DNA from: an uncultured Clostridium sp.
GTDB taxonomy: Bacteria > Bacillota > Clostridia > Lachnospirales > Lachnospiraceae
Length of the DNA stretch: 45,940 nucleotides
NCBI GenBank assembly: GCA_900555045.1
Contig: USJW01000025.1
Location: 1 to 45,940, forward strand
Direction of reading: 5' to 3'
Positions 7,754 through 16,387 of the stretch are shown in pieces; the stretch's first letter is position 1; each line of letters starts with the position of its first letter. Under the pieces are notes generated by a model. The model saw nothing but the letters and a program-made list of their open reading frames with translations, had not been told where the DNA came from and searched no databases. The position numbers and the translations under genes were made by a program.

Positions 7754-9277
7754 ATGGAAAAGAGACCCAATATTGTATTCATTTTGAACGATCACCAGGC
7801 CTACCACGGGCACGGGATGAACGGCAGCGCAGGCCCTCTCCGGCCGCATTTCGACGCGTTCGCGCGGGAGGGAATCAATTTTACAAACGGGTACTGCGTG
7901 ACGCCCATGTGCGGGCCGGCCAGGAGAAGCCTGCTGACGGGACTGTACCCCCACACCCACGGCCAGGTCCACAACGAGAACGATCCGGAGTACAGCCACC
8001 AGGTGTACCTGGACAACCTGGCGGAGGCCGGGTATGACAACTACTACTTCGGCAAATGGCACGCCGGCCCGGGCTGCGCGTACGACCATCACTGTCAGGG
8101 GCTCTCGGAGACCGGGTACGGGAACCCGTACAACACGCCGGAGTATGACGATTATCTGAAGCGCAACGGGCTGCCGAGAGCGCAGCACCGGGTTGAGCGG
8201 ATTTTCCGGCAGGACGATTACGACCGGAAGAACTATTTCCCCAAGCTCCAGGAGGGAAAGCTGTACCAGTGCGAGGACTTCTGGTGCGGGGAGCATGCCA
8301 TCGGCGTGACGGTCACCCCCAAGGAGACCCACGAGGCCTTTTTCCTGGCCAGCCTGGCCTGCGACAAGCTGGAGGAGCTGGCGAAAAGCGGCGGCGACCG
8401 GCCCTTCACCCTGCGGGTGGACTTCTGGGGGCCCCACCAGCCGTTTTTCCCCACCCAGGAGTTCTTAGACCTGTATAACCCGGAGGAAATTCTGGAGTAC
8501 CCCACCTTTGACAGCGAGCTTAAGGACAAGCCGAAGACACTGCACATGGAGGCCAACCGCCCCATCGGCGACGGCGAGAACATCATTTACCCCAACCCCA
8601 TCCCCTGGAGCGAGTGGCAGAAAATTCTGGCCCACTGCTATGCCCACGGCTCGATGTTGGACGCCGCCGGGGGCATGGTGGTCCAGAAGATTAAGGAGCT
8701 AGGCCTGGACGGGGACACGCTCATCATCTGGTCCACAGACCACGGGGACGCGATCGCCTGCCAGGGCGGACATTTCGACAAAGACTCTCATATGGCCCAG
8801 GAGGTCATGCGCATCCCTCTGGCCATGAACTGGAAGGGCGTCATCCCGCCCGGACAGGTGTGCGACCGCCTGGTCTTCACCTGCGACATCCCCGTGACCA
8901 TGCTCGCCGCCGTAGGCCGCACCTTCGCCAACCCCGTGGACGGAAAAAACCTCCTCGACCTGGCGCTCCCCCGGACCGGAGTCTCATGGCGCGAAAACCT
9001 CATGTGCGAGACCTACGGCCACGGCTACGGACTTACAATTATTGGAAGAATGGTCACAGACGGAAAATGGAAATACGTCTGCACCGAGGACGACCTGGAA
9101 GAACTGTACGACTTAGAAAACGACCCCTATGAGAAAGTAAACCTTGCCGTCCTGGGAGAATATCAGGATCAGAAGCAAAAAATGCGCACCCACCTGCGTG
9201 AAAATCAACGCGAGACAAACGACCCCGTCGATCTCGCCCGCCTGCTTCCCAAAGAAACAATCGGAGGAATTGAATAA
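7754..9277 (+). CDS. Cytoplasmic sulfatase, CxPxR type
   Basis: A 507-aa type I sulfatase that would hydrolyse a sulfate ester after formylglycine maturation. The signature CGPARRSLLTG holds the modifiable Cys53, N-terminal metal ligands are in LNDHQ (Asp13), and C-terminal ligands are in STDHGD. There is no signal peptide, so it acts on an imported substrate. GAGGAGG (7741-7747) sits 6 nt before ATG 7754, which is preferred over ATG 7751 and TTG 7739. It lies alone between the Crp/Fnr gene and a long gap. Maturation in an anaerobe would need a radical-SAM anSME enzyme, which is not in this window. The exact sugar sulfate cannot be assigned. Confidence 0.92.
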   Translation: MEKRPNIVFILNDHQAYHGHGMNGSAGPLRPHFDAFAREGINFTNGYCVTPMCGPARRSLLTGLYPHTHGQVHNENDPEYSHQVYLDNLAEAGYDNYYFGKWHAGPGCAYDHHCQGLSETGYGNPYNTPEYDDYLKRNGLPRAQHRVERIFRQDDYDRKNYFPKLQEGKLYQCEDFWCGEHAIGVTVTPKETHEAFFLASLACDKLEELAKSGGDRPFTLRVDFWGPHQPFFPTQEFLDLYNPEEILEYPTFDSELKDKPKTLHMEANRPIGDGENIIYPNPIPWSEWQKILAHCYAHGSMLDAAGGMVVQKIKELGLDGDTLIIWSTDHGDAIACQGGHFDKDSHMAQEVMRIPLAMNWKGVIPPGQVCDRLVFTCDIPVTMLAAVGRTFANPVDGKNLLDLALPRTGVSWRENLMCETYGHGYGLTIIGRMVTDGKWKYVCTEDDLEELYDLENDPYEKVNLAVLGEYQDQKQKMRTHLRENQRETNDPVDLARLLPKETIGGIE

Positions 9278-9300
9278 AGCCTCCCCCAACAAACCCCAGC

Positions 9301-9330
9301 CCGGCCCCGCCGGTCCGCCCCCCCCTTTTT
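9301..9330 (+). terminator. Weak terminator candidate after sulfatase 1
   Basis: A 5-bp stem CCGGC-CCC-GCCGG (9301-9313) is followed, after a C-rich stretch, by TTTTT (9326-9330). The 12-nt gap between stem and T-run makes it weak. A second candidate is the GGGCAAGGG / CCCTTTGCCC fold near 9384-9434. Confidence 0.35.
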
Positions 9331-9563
9331 CCGTCTACTGTCTACTACATCCAGCCCGACATCCCCTTCCCTAGGGTGCGCCGGGCAAGGGGGCGAGACC
9401 GCCAGCTGCCGGACTGTTTTTTTGCCCTTTGCCCAACAGCAAAAGATATGCCCCCCCTGGGCTTATCGAATATAGAATATAGAATAAACAGTTCCAGCCT
9501 TTCCTTCCCTCCTACCCCCAAAAACTAATTCACTTCAATCGTTTTTCCGCGACTGCGCAGTGG

Positions 9564-9802
9564 GTGAGAGCCGGGGGAGGGAGGCGACTGTCGGAGCGGT
9601 TCGGAGAGTCTTGGGTGCAAGGGGCATGAAAAGGCGGGATGGCGCAGGTGCGTTCAACGCCCGGAGCCAGCGGAGGCGGAGGCGCAGCCATCAGGGCTGC
9701 GCTGGAGCTCGGAGCAGTGCCCGTCTTTTCATGCCCCTTGCGCCCTAGACTCTCCCACCGCGGAGACCTGGAACCTCCCTCCCCCGCTCCCCCGGCTCTC
9801 AC
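9564..9802 (+). ncRNA. 239-bp imperfect inverted repeat, candidate structured RNA or MITE-like element
   Basis: The outer arms GTGAGAGCCGGGGGA (9564-9578) and its complement (9788-9802) match over 15 bp. The inner arms 9603-9638 and 9720-9755 match at 33 of 36 positions. Two of the three differences become G-U pairs in a plus-strand transcript but A-C mismatches in a minus-strand one, so the fold is better conserved as plus-strand RNA. The apical loop carries a further 8-bp hairpin (9682-9702). No target-site duplication, transposase or start site for a peptide was seen. The inverted repeat is observed; its transcription is inference. Confidence 0.5.
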
Positions 9803-9883
9803 GAACGGATGCATCCCCCCTATCTATACAACCTGCACAAATCCCCCATTAAATAATCGTGAAAAAAGTCGAATTCCCTTTGG

Positions 9884-9927
9884 TGTGCCAAATGGCATAG
9901 TCAATCATTTACCCCATCATGTAAAAT
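9884..9927 (+). promoter_or_regulatory. Crp-like box and promoter of the symporter-sulfatase operon
   Basis: TGTGCC-AAAT-GGCATA (9884-9899, centre 9891.5) precedes TAAAAT (9922-9927) without a good -35, so the centre is near -42. The sequence between box and -10 shares TCATT-G/T-ACC at the same offset as the sulfatase 1 promoter. This indicates a shared regulon module. Confidence 0.75.
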
Positions 9928-9978
9928 GAAAGAAATCAAAGCCGGCGGATCAAAAAATGTGCGATGGAGGGTTATAAA

Positions 9979-11328
9979 ATGGGCAACACCAGCAAGACAA
10001 AACACGACTACATAAACTTTGGAAAATACGCGATGGGCGGAGTTGGCTTCAGCATGACCAACATGATCGTCCTGTCCTATCTCACGTTTTTCTGCACAGA
10101 CTTCTTTGGCATCAGCTCATTGACCGTGGCAGGCCTCATGCTCGTGACAAAAGTGATCGACGCGGTGACCGACCCGATCATGGGATTCATCGCGGACCAG
10201 ACCCGGACCAAGAGCGGCCGCTACCGGCCCTACCTGATCTACGGGTCGCCGGTGCTGGGCGTGCTGATCTACCTGCTCTTCAGCGCCCCGGAGCTCTCGA
10301 CGGCGATGAAGATCGTGTTTATCTACGCGGTCTACATCGCGTACTCCCTGGCCTTCACGGTGGTCGGAATCCCGTTCACCTCGCTGGTTCCCGTGCTGGC
10401 GAAGGACTCCACGGAGCGGACTATGGTGGTGTCCTGGAAAAACGTGATGATCCAGGTGGGAAGACTTTTCATCACCTCCTTCGCGCTGCCGATCGTGGAA
10501 CTATTCGGCGGCGGGACGAAGGGCTGGGGGAGATTCGGCGCGCTGGTGGGCGTGATCATCACGCTGTGCTTCTGGTGCGTGGCCTGGGGACTGAAAAAGT
10601 ACGACACCATCGACCTGGCGGTGGAGAAGCCGAAGGTCAACATGCTGAAGGAGATGCACCTGATCACGAGGAACAAGCCGTTACTCATGCTCATGCTGGC
10701 ATTCGGCACGGACATGATCGCAAACTCCGCGCTCCTGGCCGTCAACATGTATTACTTTAAGTATGTGCTGGGGAGAGTCGATCTGGTTCCCATCACCTCC
10801 GTGGCGCTGACGGTCACCGGAGTGCTGTCCAACCTGGCAATTCCGTACATGACGAAAAAGTTCGGTAAAAAGCAGCTCTACTGGTATGGAAGCCTGTTTT
10901 CGATCCTGCCGCTGGCCGTGCTGCTCGTAAAACCGATTGTCCCCAGCTCCGCGCTCATTGTGCTAATCACACTGTTCGGCCTGATTTCCACTGTCCCCAG
11001 CGCCCTGGCATGGGCCATGCTGCCGGACTGCGTGGACTACGCCGAGTACATCACCGGCGTGAAGGGAAACGGAGTGGTGTCCTCCACCTTCTCCTTCATG
11101 AACAAATTTTGCGGCGCCATCGGTTCCTTCCTGGCAAGCTACCTGCTCGGAATCTTCGGGTTTGTGGCGAATCAGAGCCAGACAAGAAACGTGATCCTCG
11201 TGATTGTATTCCTGAGATTCGGCGTGCCGATCCTGGGGTATATCGCCTCGCTGGTCTCCATGTACTTCTATGAGCTGACCGACGAGAGAAACCTGGAGAT
11301 CCGCAGAGCTTTAGACGAAAGGGCGTAA
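9979..11328 (+). CDS. GPH-family (MelB-like) sugar:cation symporter
   Basis: A 449-aa integral membrane protein with about 12 hydrophobic segments, of the glycoside-pentoside-hexuronide symporter family. Family marks are DAVTDPIMGFIADQTRTKSG followed by RYRPYL near residues 55-80, and DYAEYITG in the C-terminal half. The start is ATG 9979, because the ATG at 9964 is part of the GGAGGG ribosome site. It is followed after 11 bp by a second sulfatase and preceded by the Crp-like promoter box, so it probably imports a sulfated glycoside or uronide that the sulfatases desulfate inside the cell. The substrate is inference. Confidence 0.9.
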   Translation: MGNTSKTKHDYINFGKYAMGGVGFSMTNMIVLSYLTFFCTDFFGISSLTVAGLMLVTKVIDAVTDPIMGFIADQTRTKSGRYRPYLIYGSPVLGVLIYLLFSAPELSTAMKIVFIYAVYIAYSLAFTVVGIPFTSLVPVLAKDSTERTMVVSWKNVMIQVGRLFITSFALPIVELFGGGTKGWGRFGALVGVIITLCFWCVAWGLKKYDTIDLAVEKPKVNMLKEMHLITRNKPLLMLMLAFGTDMIANSALLAVNMYYFKYVLGRVDLVPITSVALTVTGVLSNLAIPYMTKKFGKKQLYWYGSLFSILPLAVLLVKPIVPSSALIVLITLFGLISTVPSALAWAMLPDCVDYAEYITGVKGNGVVSSTFSFMNKFCGAIGSFLASYLLGIFGFVANQSQTRNVILVIVFLRFGVPILGYIASLVSMYFYELTDERNLEIRRALDERA

Positions 11329-11339
11329 AGGTGCATTTT

Positions 11340-12917
11340 ATGAAGAAACCCAATATTTTACTGATCACCACCGACCAGCAGCGGTATGACACCATCGCGG
11401 CCATGGGGTATGATTTCATGGTCACCCCCAATCTGGACCGGCTGGCGGCGGAGGGGTGCTGCTACCCCAACGCGTACTCCAACAACCCGGTCTGCATGGC
11501 GGCCCGGCACAATATCATCACAGGGCTGACCGCAAGGCATCACGGCTTCGACGACAACTATTTTGAGGAAAACCCGAAGGTGATTCCCTACAGCCTCCCG
11601 ACCTTTCCCCAGCTCCTGTCGGACGCCGGGTACGACACGATTGCGGTGGGAAAGATGCATTTCCAGCCCTGCAGGCGGCACAACGGCTTCACGAAGATGG
11701 AGCTGATGGAGGAGATCCCGAGAAACCTGGAGGACGACGAGTACGCCATGTACCTGCGGGACCACGGCTTCGGGGACATCCAGAGCATCCACGGGATACG
11801 ACACCTCCTGTACATGCTTCCCCAGCGTTCCTTAGTCGATGAGGAGCACCACGGAAGCTCCTGGGTGGCGGAGCGAAGCATCCGCCATCTGAGGGAGAAC
11901 GGGGGAAAGCGGCCGTTCTTTCTGTGGAGCAGCTTTATCGCGCCCCACCCGCCCTTTGACGTTCCGGGGGAGTGGGCGGATCTCTACAAGGGGAAGGAGC
12001 TGCCGCCGCTAAATGTATCCAGGACGCCGATCTCGGAGCTGGCGGAGCAGAAAAAGTGCATCGCGGACTACCCAAACGGGGCATACCTCCAGCGGGCGCG
12101 GGAGCTGTACTACGCCTCCATATCCTTTGTGGACTACAACATCGGAAAGATTATCCAAGAGTTGAAGGATATCGGGGAGTATGACAACACGCTGATTCTG
12201 TTCACCAGCGACCACGGGGAGATGCTGGGGGACTGCGGGACGTTCCAGAAGATGCTGGCGTACGACGGCTCCGCCCGGATCCCGTTTATCGCCAGATACC
12301 CCGAAAAGCTGAGGGCGGGCAGCGTGGACCGGCGGTTCGTGGATTTGAACGATCTTCTGCCAACGTTTCTGGATATTGCGGGGGTGGCTTATCCAGATCC
12401 GGATATGCTTCCGGGCGAGTCGATTTTTATCATGGACGGGAAGAAGGACCGGTCGGTCCAGTATGTGGAGAATGGGCATGGGAGCAAGCGCTGGGTCAGC
12501 CTGAGAGACCGGCGGTATAAGTACAATTATTACTATGGCGGCGGGACAGAGGAGCTGTTCGACATGGAGCAGGACCCGGGGGAGACCACGAATTTGCTCT
12601 ATGAAAACCCGGGGCCGGAGGCTCTGGCGGAAAAAGAGCGGCTTAAGGCCCAGCTGATCGACTATGAGAAGCGGTACGGGCTGGAGGGATGCGTTGTGGA
12701 CGGCCGATTCGCGGTGTTTGAGAAGCCGCGAAGATTCTTCTACCGGGAGAATAACCCGCCGATGTTTCCGGGAAAACAGGACAGGGAGTATGTCAGCCTG
12801 GAGGAAGAGGTGAGGCGGGCTTTGAGGAAAGAGCCCGTGGTGAAGCTGGAGGAGCTGGACGTGAGGTATTTTGAGGAGAAGGGGACGATTGATGGGAAGA
12901 AGCTGTTTGGCGAGTGA
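11340..12917 (+). CDS. Cytoplasmic sulfatase, CxAxR type
   Basis: A 525-aa alkaline-phosphatase-superfamily sulfatase. Metal ligands are in TTDQQ (Asp11/Asp12 region) and TSDHGE. The active-site motif is VCMAARHNIITG, with Cys52 as the formylglycine precursor. Alanine takes the place of the usual proline (CxAxR), an accepted but less common variant of the C/S-x-P/A-x-R motif. There is no signal peptide. The start is ATG 11340, with AAAGG 8-10 nt upstream; GTG 11331 is too close to that site. It forms an operon with the symporter. It is only distantly similar to sulfatase 1, which suggests a different position or residue on the same sulfated glycan. Confidence 0.9.
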   Translation: MKKPNILLITTDQQRYDTIAAMGYDFMVTPNLDRLAAEGCCYPNAYSNNPVCMAARHNIITGLTARHHGFDDNYFEENPKVIPYSLPTFPQLLSDAGYDTIAVGKMHFQPCRRHNGFTKMELMEEIPRNLEDDEYAMYLRDHGFGDIQSIHGIRHLLYMLPQRSLVDEEHHGSSWVAERSIRHLRENGGKRPFFLWSSFIAPHPPFDVPGEWADLYKGKELPPLNVSRTPISELAEQKKCIADYPNGAYLQRARELYYASISFVDYNIGKIIQELKDIGEYDNTLILFTSDHGEMLGDCGTFQKMLAYDGSARIPFIARYPEKLRAGSVDRRFVDLNDLLPTFLDIAGVAYPDPDMLPGESIFIMDGKKDRSVQYVENGHGSKRWVSLRDRRYKYNYYYGGGTEELFDMEQDPGETTNLLYENPGPEALAEKERLKAQLIDYEKRYGLEGCVVDGRFAVFEKPRRFFYRENNPPMFPGKQDREYVSLEEEVRRALRKEPVVKLEELDVRYFEEKGTIDGKKLFGE

Positions 12918-12975
12918 GAAAATGCGGCGGTGAAGGGAGCGGACAAGAGTGCCGGAAGAGGAGTTTACTTCCCCC

Positions 12976-13887
12976 CTACCAGGCCTCTTCCCCAAAGCTC
13001 CTAACGATTATATCCGAAATCTCCTCCGCCCAGTGCGCAAACCGCAGGTCGTGCGGGTAGGCGAGGATTTTTTTGAATCGCGTGTCCTTTCCCAGTGGAA
13101 TGATAAAATATCGGGATTTGGCGGCCTCGGGCAAAACGGATTCCGGGAGCAGCGTGATCCCGCGGCCCTCCTCGAGAAACGCAAACGCCATCATGAAGTC
13201 GTCCACCTCGTAGGTGCGATCGGATATGAGGCGGCATTTTGAGAGAATTTCATTCTGGAGCGGGCGCATGTAGGAATTTGGGCGCAGCAATATAAGCGGA
13301 AGCTGGCGAATATTTTGCAGTAGGGCAAACAGGACTGCAATATCGCCGGCTTCCGTGCGTTCGGGGAGAAAGGAGCGCGGGACAACCAGCACGAGGGAAT
13401 CGCTCCCCAGGCAGTGCTCCACCAGGGTACTGTTGTTTAAGGACTGGACGCACAGGAGGGAAAAGTCGGCCAGGCCGTTTCTGAGGTACTCGAGGCCGGT
13501 GCGGGAATCCTGGATTTTCAGGCGGAACTCCAAATCCGGGAAGGCGCCGCAGAGCGCGGGGAGGCCGGTCTGCGACATCACGGCATAAAGGCTCGAGGCA
13601 CAGCAGATATTGACCTCATTGCTGCTGGTGCGCGTGCTCTTGAGCGCATGGTAGGTCTCTGCTTTTGTCTGGATAATTTCCCGGGCGCCCTGGAGATAAA
13701 TTTTGCCCGCATCGGTGGGGACCATCCGGTGGTTTTTCTGCTCGAAAAGTGTTACGCCCAAACTCTGCTCTTCTTTTCTCAGAGCCTGGCTGATCGCGGA
13801 CGGGGAGATGTAATATTTCTCCGCCACCGCGGACAACGTGCCCAGCTCGTCCAGTGAGACGAGATACTCAAATGTGTTCGTATTCAT
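12976..13887 (-). CDS. LysR-family transcriptional regulator (downstream of the pair)
   Basis: 303 aa. The N-terminal winged helix-turn-helix is FEYLVSLDELGTLSAVAEKY then ISPSAISQALRKEEQSLGV, followed by a substrate-binding-type effector domain (about 90-300). Its ATG lies inside the end of the second LysR gene, a 20-bp overlap in another frame, so the two are translationally coupled and could form a hetero-oligomer or act in sequence. It converges on sulfatase 2 with a 58-bp gap in which no clear terminator was seen. The effector is unknown; the likely targets are the divergent permease-hydrolase genes. Confidence 0.9.
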   Translation of the reverse strand: MNTNTFEYLVSLDELGTLSAVAEKYYISPSAISQALRKEEQSLGVTLFEQKNHRMVPTDAGKIYLQGAREIIQTKAETYHALKSTRTSSNEVNICCASSLYAVMSQTGLPALCGAFPDLEFRLKIQDSRTGLEYLRNGLADFSLLCVQSLNNSTLVEHCLGSDSLVLVVPRSFLPERTEAGDIAVLFALLQNIRQLPLILLRPNSYMRPLQNEILSKCRLISDRTYEVDDFMMAFAFLEEGRGITLLPESVLPEAAKSRYFIIPLGKDTRFKKILAYPHDLRFAHWAEEISDIIVRSFGEEAW

Positions 13888-14860
13888 CCTTCAGCAGCCG
13901 CTCCTTTCTCTGCTCTAAATAGTAGTCCGCGTAGCTGTGCAGGTAGCTTGCGCAGTCGGTATTTTTCATGATGAGGCGGATCAGGTACTCCTCGGCCTCG
14001 GACAGGTGATGTCCGCGCTGGAGCGCGATTCCCTGGTACACGATAATCCGCGGGTTCAGGGAATACATGGAGACGCGGTCGCCCGGCCGGTGATAGAAAC
14101 GGGGCAGAATCGCCGCGCCCGCGCCGCTCACCACCATCTCGTACAGAAGATAAACCACATCCGAGGTGAAGATAATGTTGGATTCAAGCCCTGCATTGCG
14201 GTACATGCGCAGAATATCTTCCCCGTAGGAGGTGCCGCTGTTGTTGGCAAGAAGCGGTGTGTCTCTCAGCAGACTCAGATTGATGGACGGAAGATGGTGG
14301 AAATCGGTCTGGTCCCCCATCGGGTAGGAGAGCGGATGGTCCGGCGGGATCATCATAACCAGCTCCTCGTCGATAAATTTCATGTACTCAATCTCCGGGG
14401 TGCTGGTGGCGTTCGCCCCCAGAAAGGCCATGGACACTTTGCCCTCTGTGATGGCCTTTATGACCAGGGGCGTGACCCCCTCAAAGACAAAATCCAGCTG
14501 GATGTCCGGGTATTGCCTGTGAAACGCGGGATAGATCCTGGCGAAGGTGCTGGACCAGCGGAAGGGGCTGCCCGACAGGATAATCCGCTCGCTGGCGGAG
14601 TGCTCCAGCAGATTTATCTGACTGCGCATGCGCACCGCTGTGTTTAAACATTTGCGGCAGCCCTCGAGATAAATCCGGCCCGCGTTGGTCAGAACCAGCT
14701 GGTGGCTGGAACGGATGATCAGCTGGACGCCCACTTCATCCTCTGTTTTCGAGAGCCAGCGGGACAGGGTGGGCTGCGACACGTTGAGCTTTTTGGCGGC
14801 GCTTAGGATTGACCCGGATTCCGCGATGGCCACCATATACTGTTGATCCTTCAGGTTCAT
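13868..14860 (-). CDS. LysR-family transcriptional regulator (first of the pair)
   Basis: 330 aa. The helix-turn-helix is QQYMVAIAESGSILSAAKKL then NVSQPTLSRWLSKTEDEVGV; the C-terminal effector domain begins about residue 92 (IILSGSPFRWSSTFARIYPA). The start is ATG 14860, with GGGAGG 9 nt upstream; TTG 14866 is only 3 nt from that site. It is divergent from the SLC13-like permease and has its own sigma-A promoter facing left. By LysR custom it probably controls the divergent permease and esterase genes through the dyad between the promoters. Confidence 0.9.
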   Translation of the reverse strand: MNLKDQQYMVAIAESGSILSAAKKLNVSQPTLSRWLSKTEDEVGVQLIIRSSHQLVLTNAGRIYLEGCRKCLNTAVRMRSQINLLEHSASERIILSGSPFRWSSTFARIYPAFHRQYPDIQLDFVFEGVTPLVIKAITEGKVSMAFLGANATSTPEIEYMKFIDEELVMMIPPDHPLSYPMGDQTDFHHLPSINLSLLRDTPLLANNSGTSYGEDILRMYRNAGLESNIIFTSDVVYLLYEMVVSGAGAAILPRFYHRPGDRVSMYSLNPRIIVYQGIALQRGHHLSEAEEYLIRLIMKNTDCASYLHSYADYYLEQRKERLLKDEYEHI

Positions 14861-14892
14861 GGACAAGGGCCTCCCGTTCTGTGTTTACAGCC

Positions 14893-14966
14893 ATATTACT
14901 ATTACATTTGCTTAAAGTCAATATAGCCTAACGATAATTGACTATTGACCCGGAACAAAATATACT
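14893..14966. promoter_or_regulatory. Divergent sigma-A promoters with a central GTCAATA...TATTGAC dyad
   Basis: Rightward: TTGACT (14938-14943), 17 bp, TATACT (14961-14966). Leftward, on the minus strand: TTGACT (14916-14921), 17 bp, TAATAT (14893-14898). Between the two -35s lies a perfect 7-bp inverted repeat, GTCAATA (14917-14923) and TATTGAC (14943-14949), with a 19-bp spacer. A LysR tetramer here would overlap both -35 elements. Confidence 0.75.
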
Positions 14967-15090
14967 TAAACCATGAAAATGAGCGGAGAATTGAGAACAT
15001 TGGCCGGCAATTGCTCGAAAAGCTCCAAATGCTTATTTCGATAAAGTATGAAAAATACTAAAACGTGTATGCAAAAGAAGGGGTATGAAT

Positions 15091-16368
15091 ATGCAGATGT
15101 ATATCGTTCTGGCTTTACTGGTCTTTATGATTTTTATGTTCTTTACGCACAAGGTCCCTTACGGCGTGACCACGATGACGTGCTGCGTCGTCCTGGCGCT
15201 TACGGGGGTCATGGAATTAAAAGATGCCTTCTCCGGCCTGTCCAACCGGACGACCATCCTGATCGCCTGTATGTTTACCATTGCCTATGCCTTTGGAAAG
15301 ACAAGCCTGATCAATAAGATCCGCGCGGGCATGGACAAAATCAAAGAAAAAAGCGGCCTGGCGTTTGTGATCTTCCTGATTTTGATCACAGTTGTCCTCG
15401 CACAGCTGATGGGAAGAACCGCCATCGTTTCGATCATTGCGCTGTTCCTTGTTTCGCTGGACGACGAGGACGAGATCTGCGGCTCCCGCATGATTTTCGT
15501 GGCCTTCTCCGTGCTGGCCGCATGGAGCCTCAAAATGCCGGTCGGGCTGGGCGCAACCATGGCCGCGACGGCAAACGCTTACTACGAGGGGATCATCACA
15601 AACCCTGAGTACATGCTCATGCCGATGGATGTATTTAAAGTGTCCATCATACCTGCGGTGGCGCTGACAATCTACGCGCTGTTTGCCTGGAAGCTGATCC
15701 CCAAAAACGCCCTCGACACCTCCGGGGTTAAGGAAGTGAAAAAGGCGGCGGAAATCTCCAAAAGGGATGAGACCATCATCAACATCATTTTTGTGGCGGT
15801 TCTTCTGGGCTTTGTTTTTGGAACTAAGCTGGGAAGCCTCATGTACGTGATCCCCGCGCTGGGCGTGCTGGCGCTGATCTACACGAAGGTTCTCTCCTCC
15901 AAGGAAGCGATCGACAACCTGACCGGGGACATGGTCTGGATGATTGCGGGCGTGCTTGTCATGTCGGACGCCATCGGAAAATCGGGCGTGGGCGATTTGA
16001 TCGGCAACAGCATGATGCACATTCTCGGGGAGCACCCGTCAGGGGTTGTTGTGCTGGCCGTGTTTGCAGTTACCACCATCGTGATGACCACCTTTATGTC
16101 CAACACGGGCACTGCGGCGGTCCTGACACCCATCGCGGCCTCCCTGTCCCAGGTCGCGGGCATGGATCCCAGGGGAATCGTGCTGATCATCAACATCTCC
16201 GCGATCATGGCCATTGCGTTCCCTAGCGGGTCCACAGAGTGTGCGCTGGCATTCGCGATCGGCAGACATGAACCGGCTAAATTGTTGAAGTATACATTGC
16301 CGTATCTGGGAATCGCGGTCGTGACGCTGGTCATATCGGCGAGCCTGTTCTTCCCGGTGTACGCGTAG
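15091..16368 (+). CDS. SLC13/DASS-like anion permease
   Basis: A 425-aa polytopic membrane protein with about 11-12 hydrophobic segments. The general look is that of the SLC13 (divalent anion:sodium symporter) and citrate-transporter-like group: hairpin-type regions around SNRTTILIACMF and FMSNTGTAAVLTPIAASLSQ, and a late AFPSGSTECALAFAIG. These proteins import di- or tricarboxylates or sulfate. The start is ATG 15091, 7 nt after AGAAGGGG. It has a 5' leader of about 118 nt from the predicted start site and no clear riboswitch fold. The hydrolase gene follows by 19 bp. The substrate is open; a carboxylate released by the hydrolase is possible. Confidence 0.8.
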   Translation: MQMYIVLALLVFMIFMFFTHKVPYGVTTMTCCVVLALTGVMELKDAFSGLSNRTTILIACMFTIAYAFGKTSLINKIRAGMDKIKEKSGLAFVIFLILITVVLAQLMGRTAIVSIIALFLVSLDDEDEICGSRMIFVAFSVLAAWSLKMPVGLGATMAATANAYYEGIITNPEYMLMPMDVFKVSIIPAVALTIYALFAWKLIPKNALDTSGVKEVKKAAEISKRDETIINIIFVAVLLGFVFGTKLGSLMYVIPALGVLALIYTKVLSSKEAIDNLTGDMVWMIAGVLVMSDAIGKSGVGDLIGNSMMHILGEHPSGVVVLAVFAVTTIVMTTFMSNTGTAAVLTPIAASLSQVAGMDPRGIVLIINISAIMAIAFPSGSTECALAFAIGRHEPAKLLKYTLPYLGIAVVTLVISASLFFPVYA

Positions 16369-16387
16369 GTTAGAAATGGAGGCAAAA

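Larger units (their letters stand above)
9278..9963. other. 686-bp gene-free intergenic region
   Basis: No convincing gene is present. The stretch is C-rich at the left (C8 then T5 at 9318-9330), has a hairpin with a T7 run near 9380-9435, an A/T-rich patch of repeated GAATATA (about 9468-9486), the large inverted repeat at 9564-9802, and the symporter promoter with its Crp-like box at 9884-9927. Short open frames of 60-96 codons here follow the inverted repeat and have no ribosome site. Confidence 0.75.

Noticed and set aside
9530..9929. Small frames of 62-96 codons in the gap between sulfatase 1 and the symporter
   Set aside because: They track the inverted repeat, are proline/arginine-rich in every frame and lack ribosome sites.
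14967..15090. Riboswitch in the 118-nt leader of the SLC13-like permease
   Set aside because: Only short, weak pairings are visible, and no terminator or known aptamer motif.
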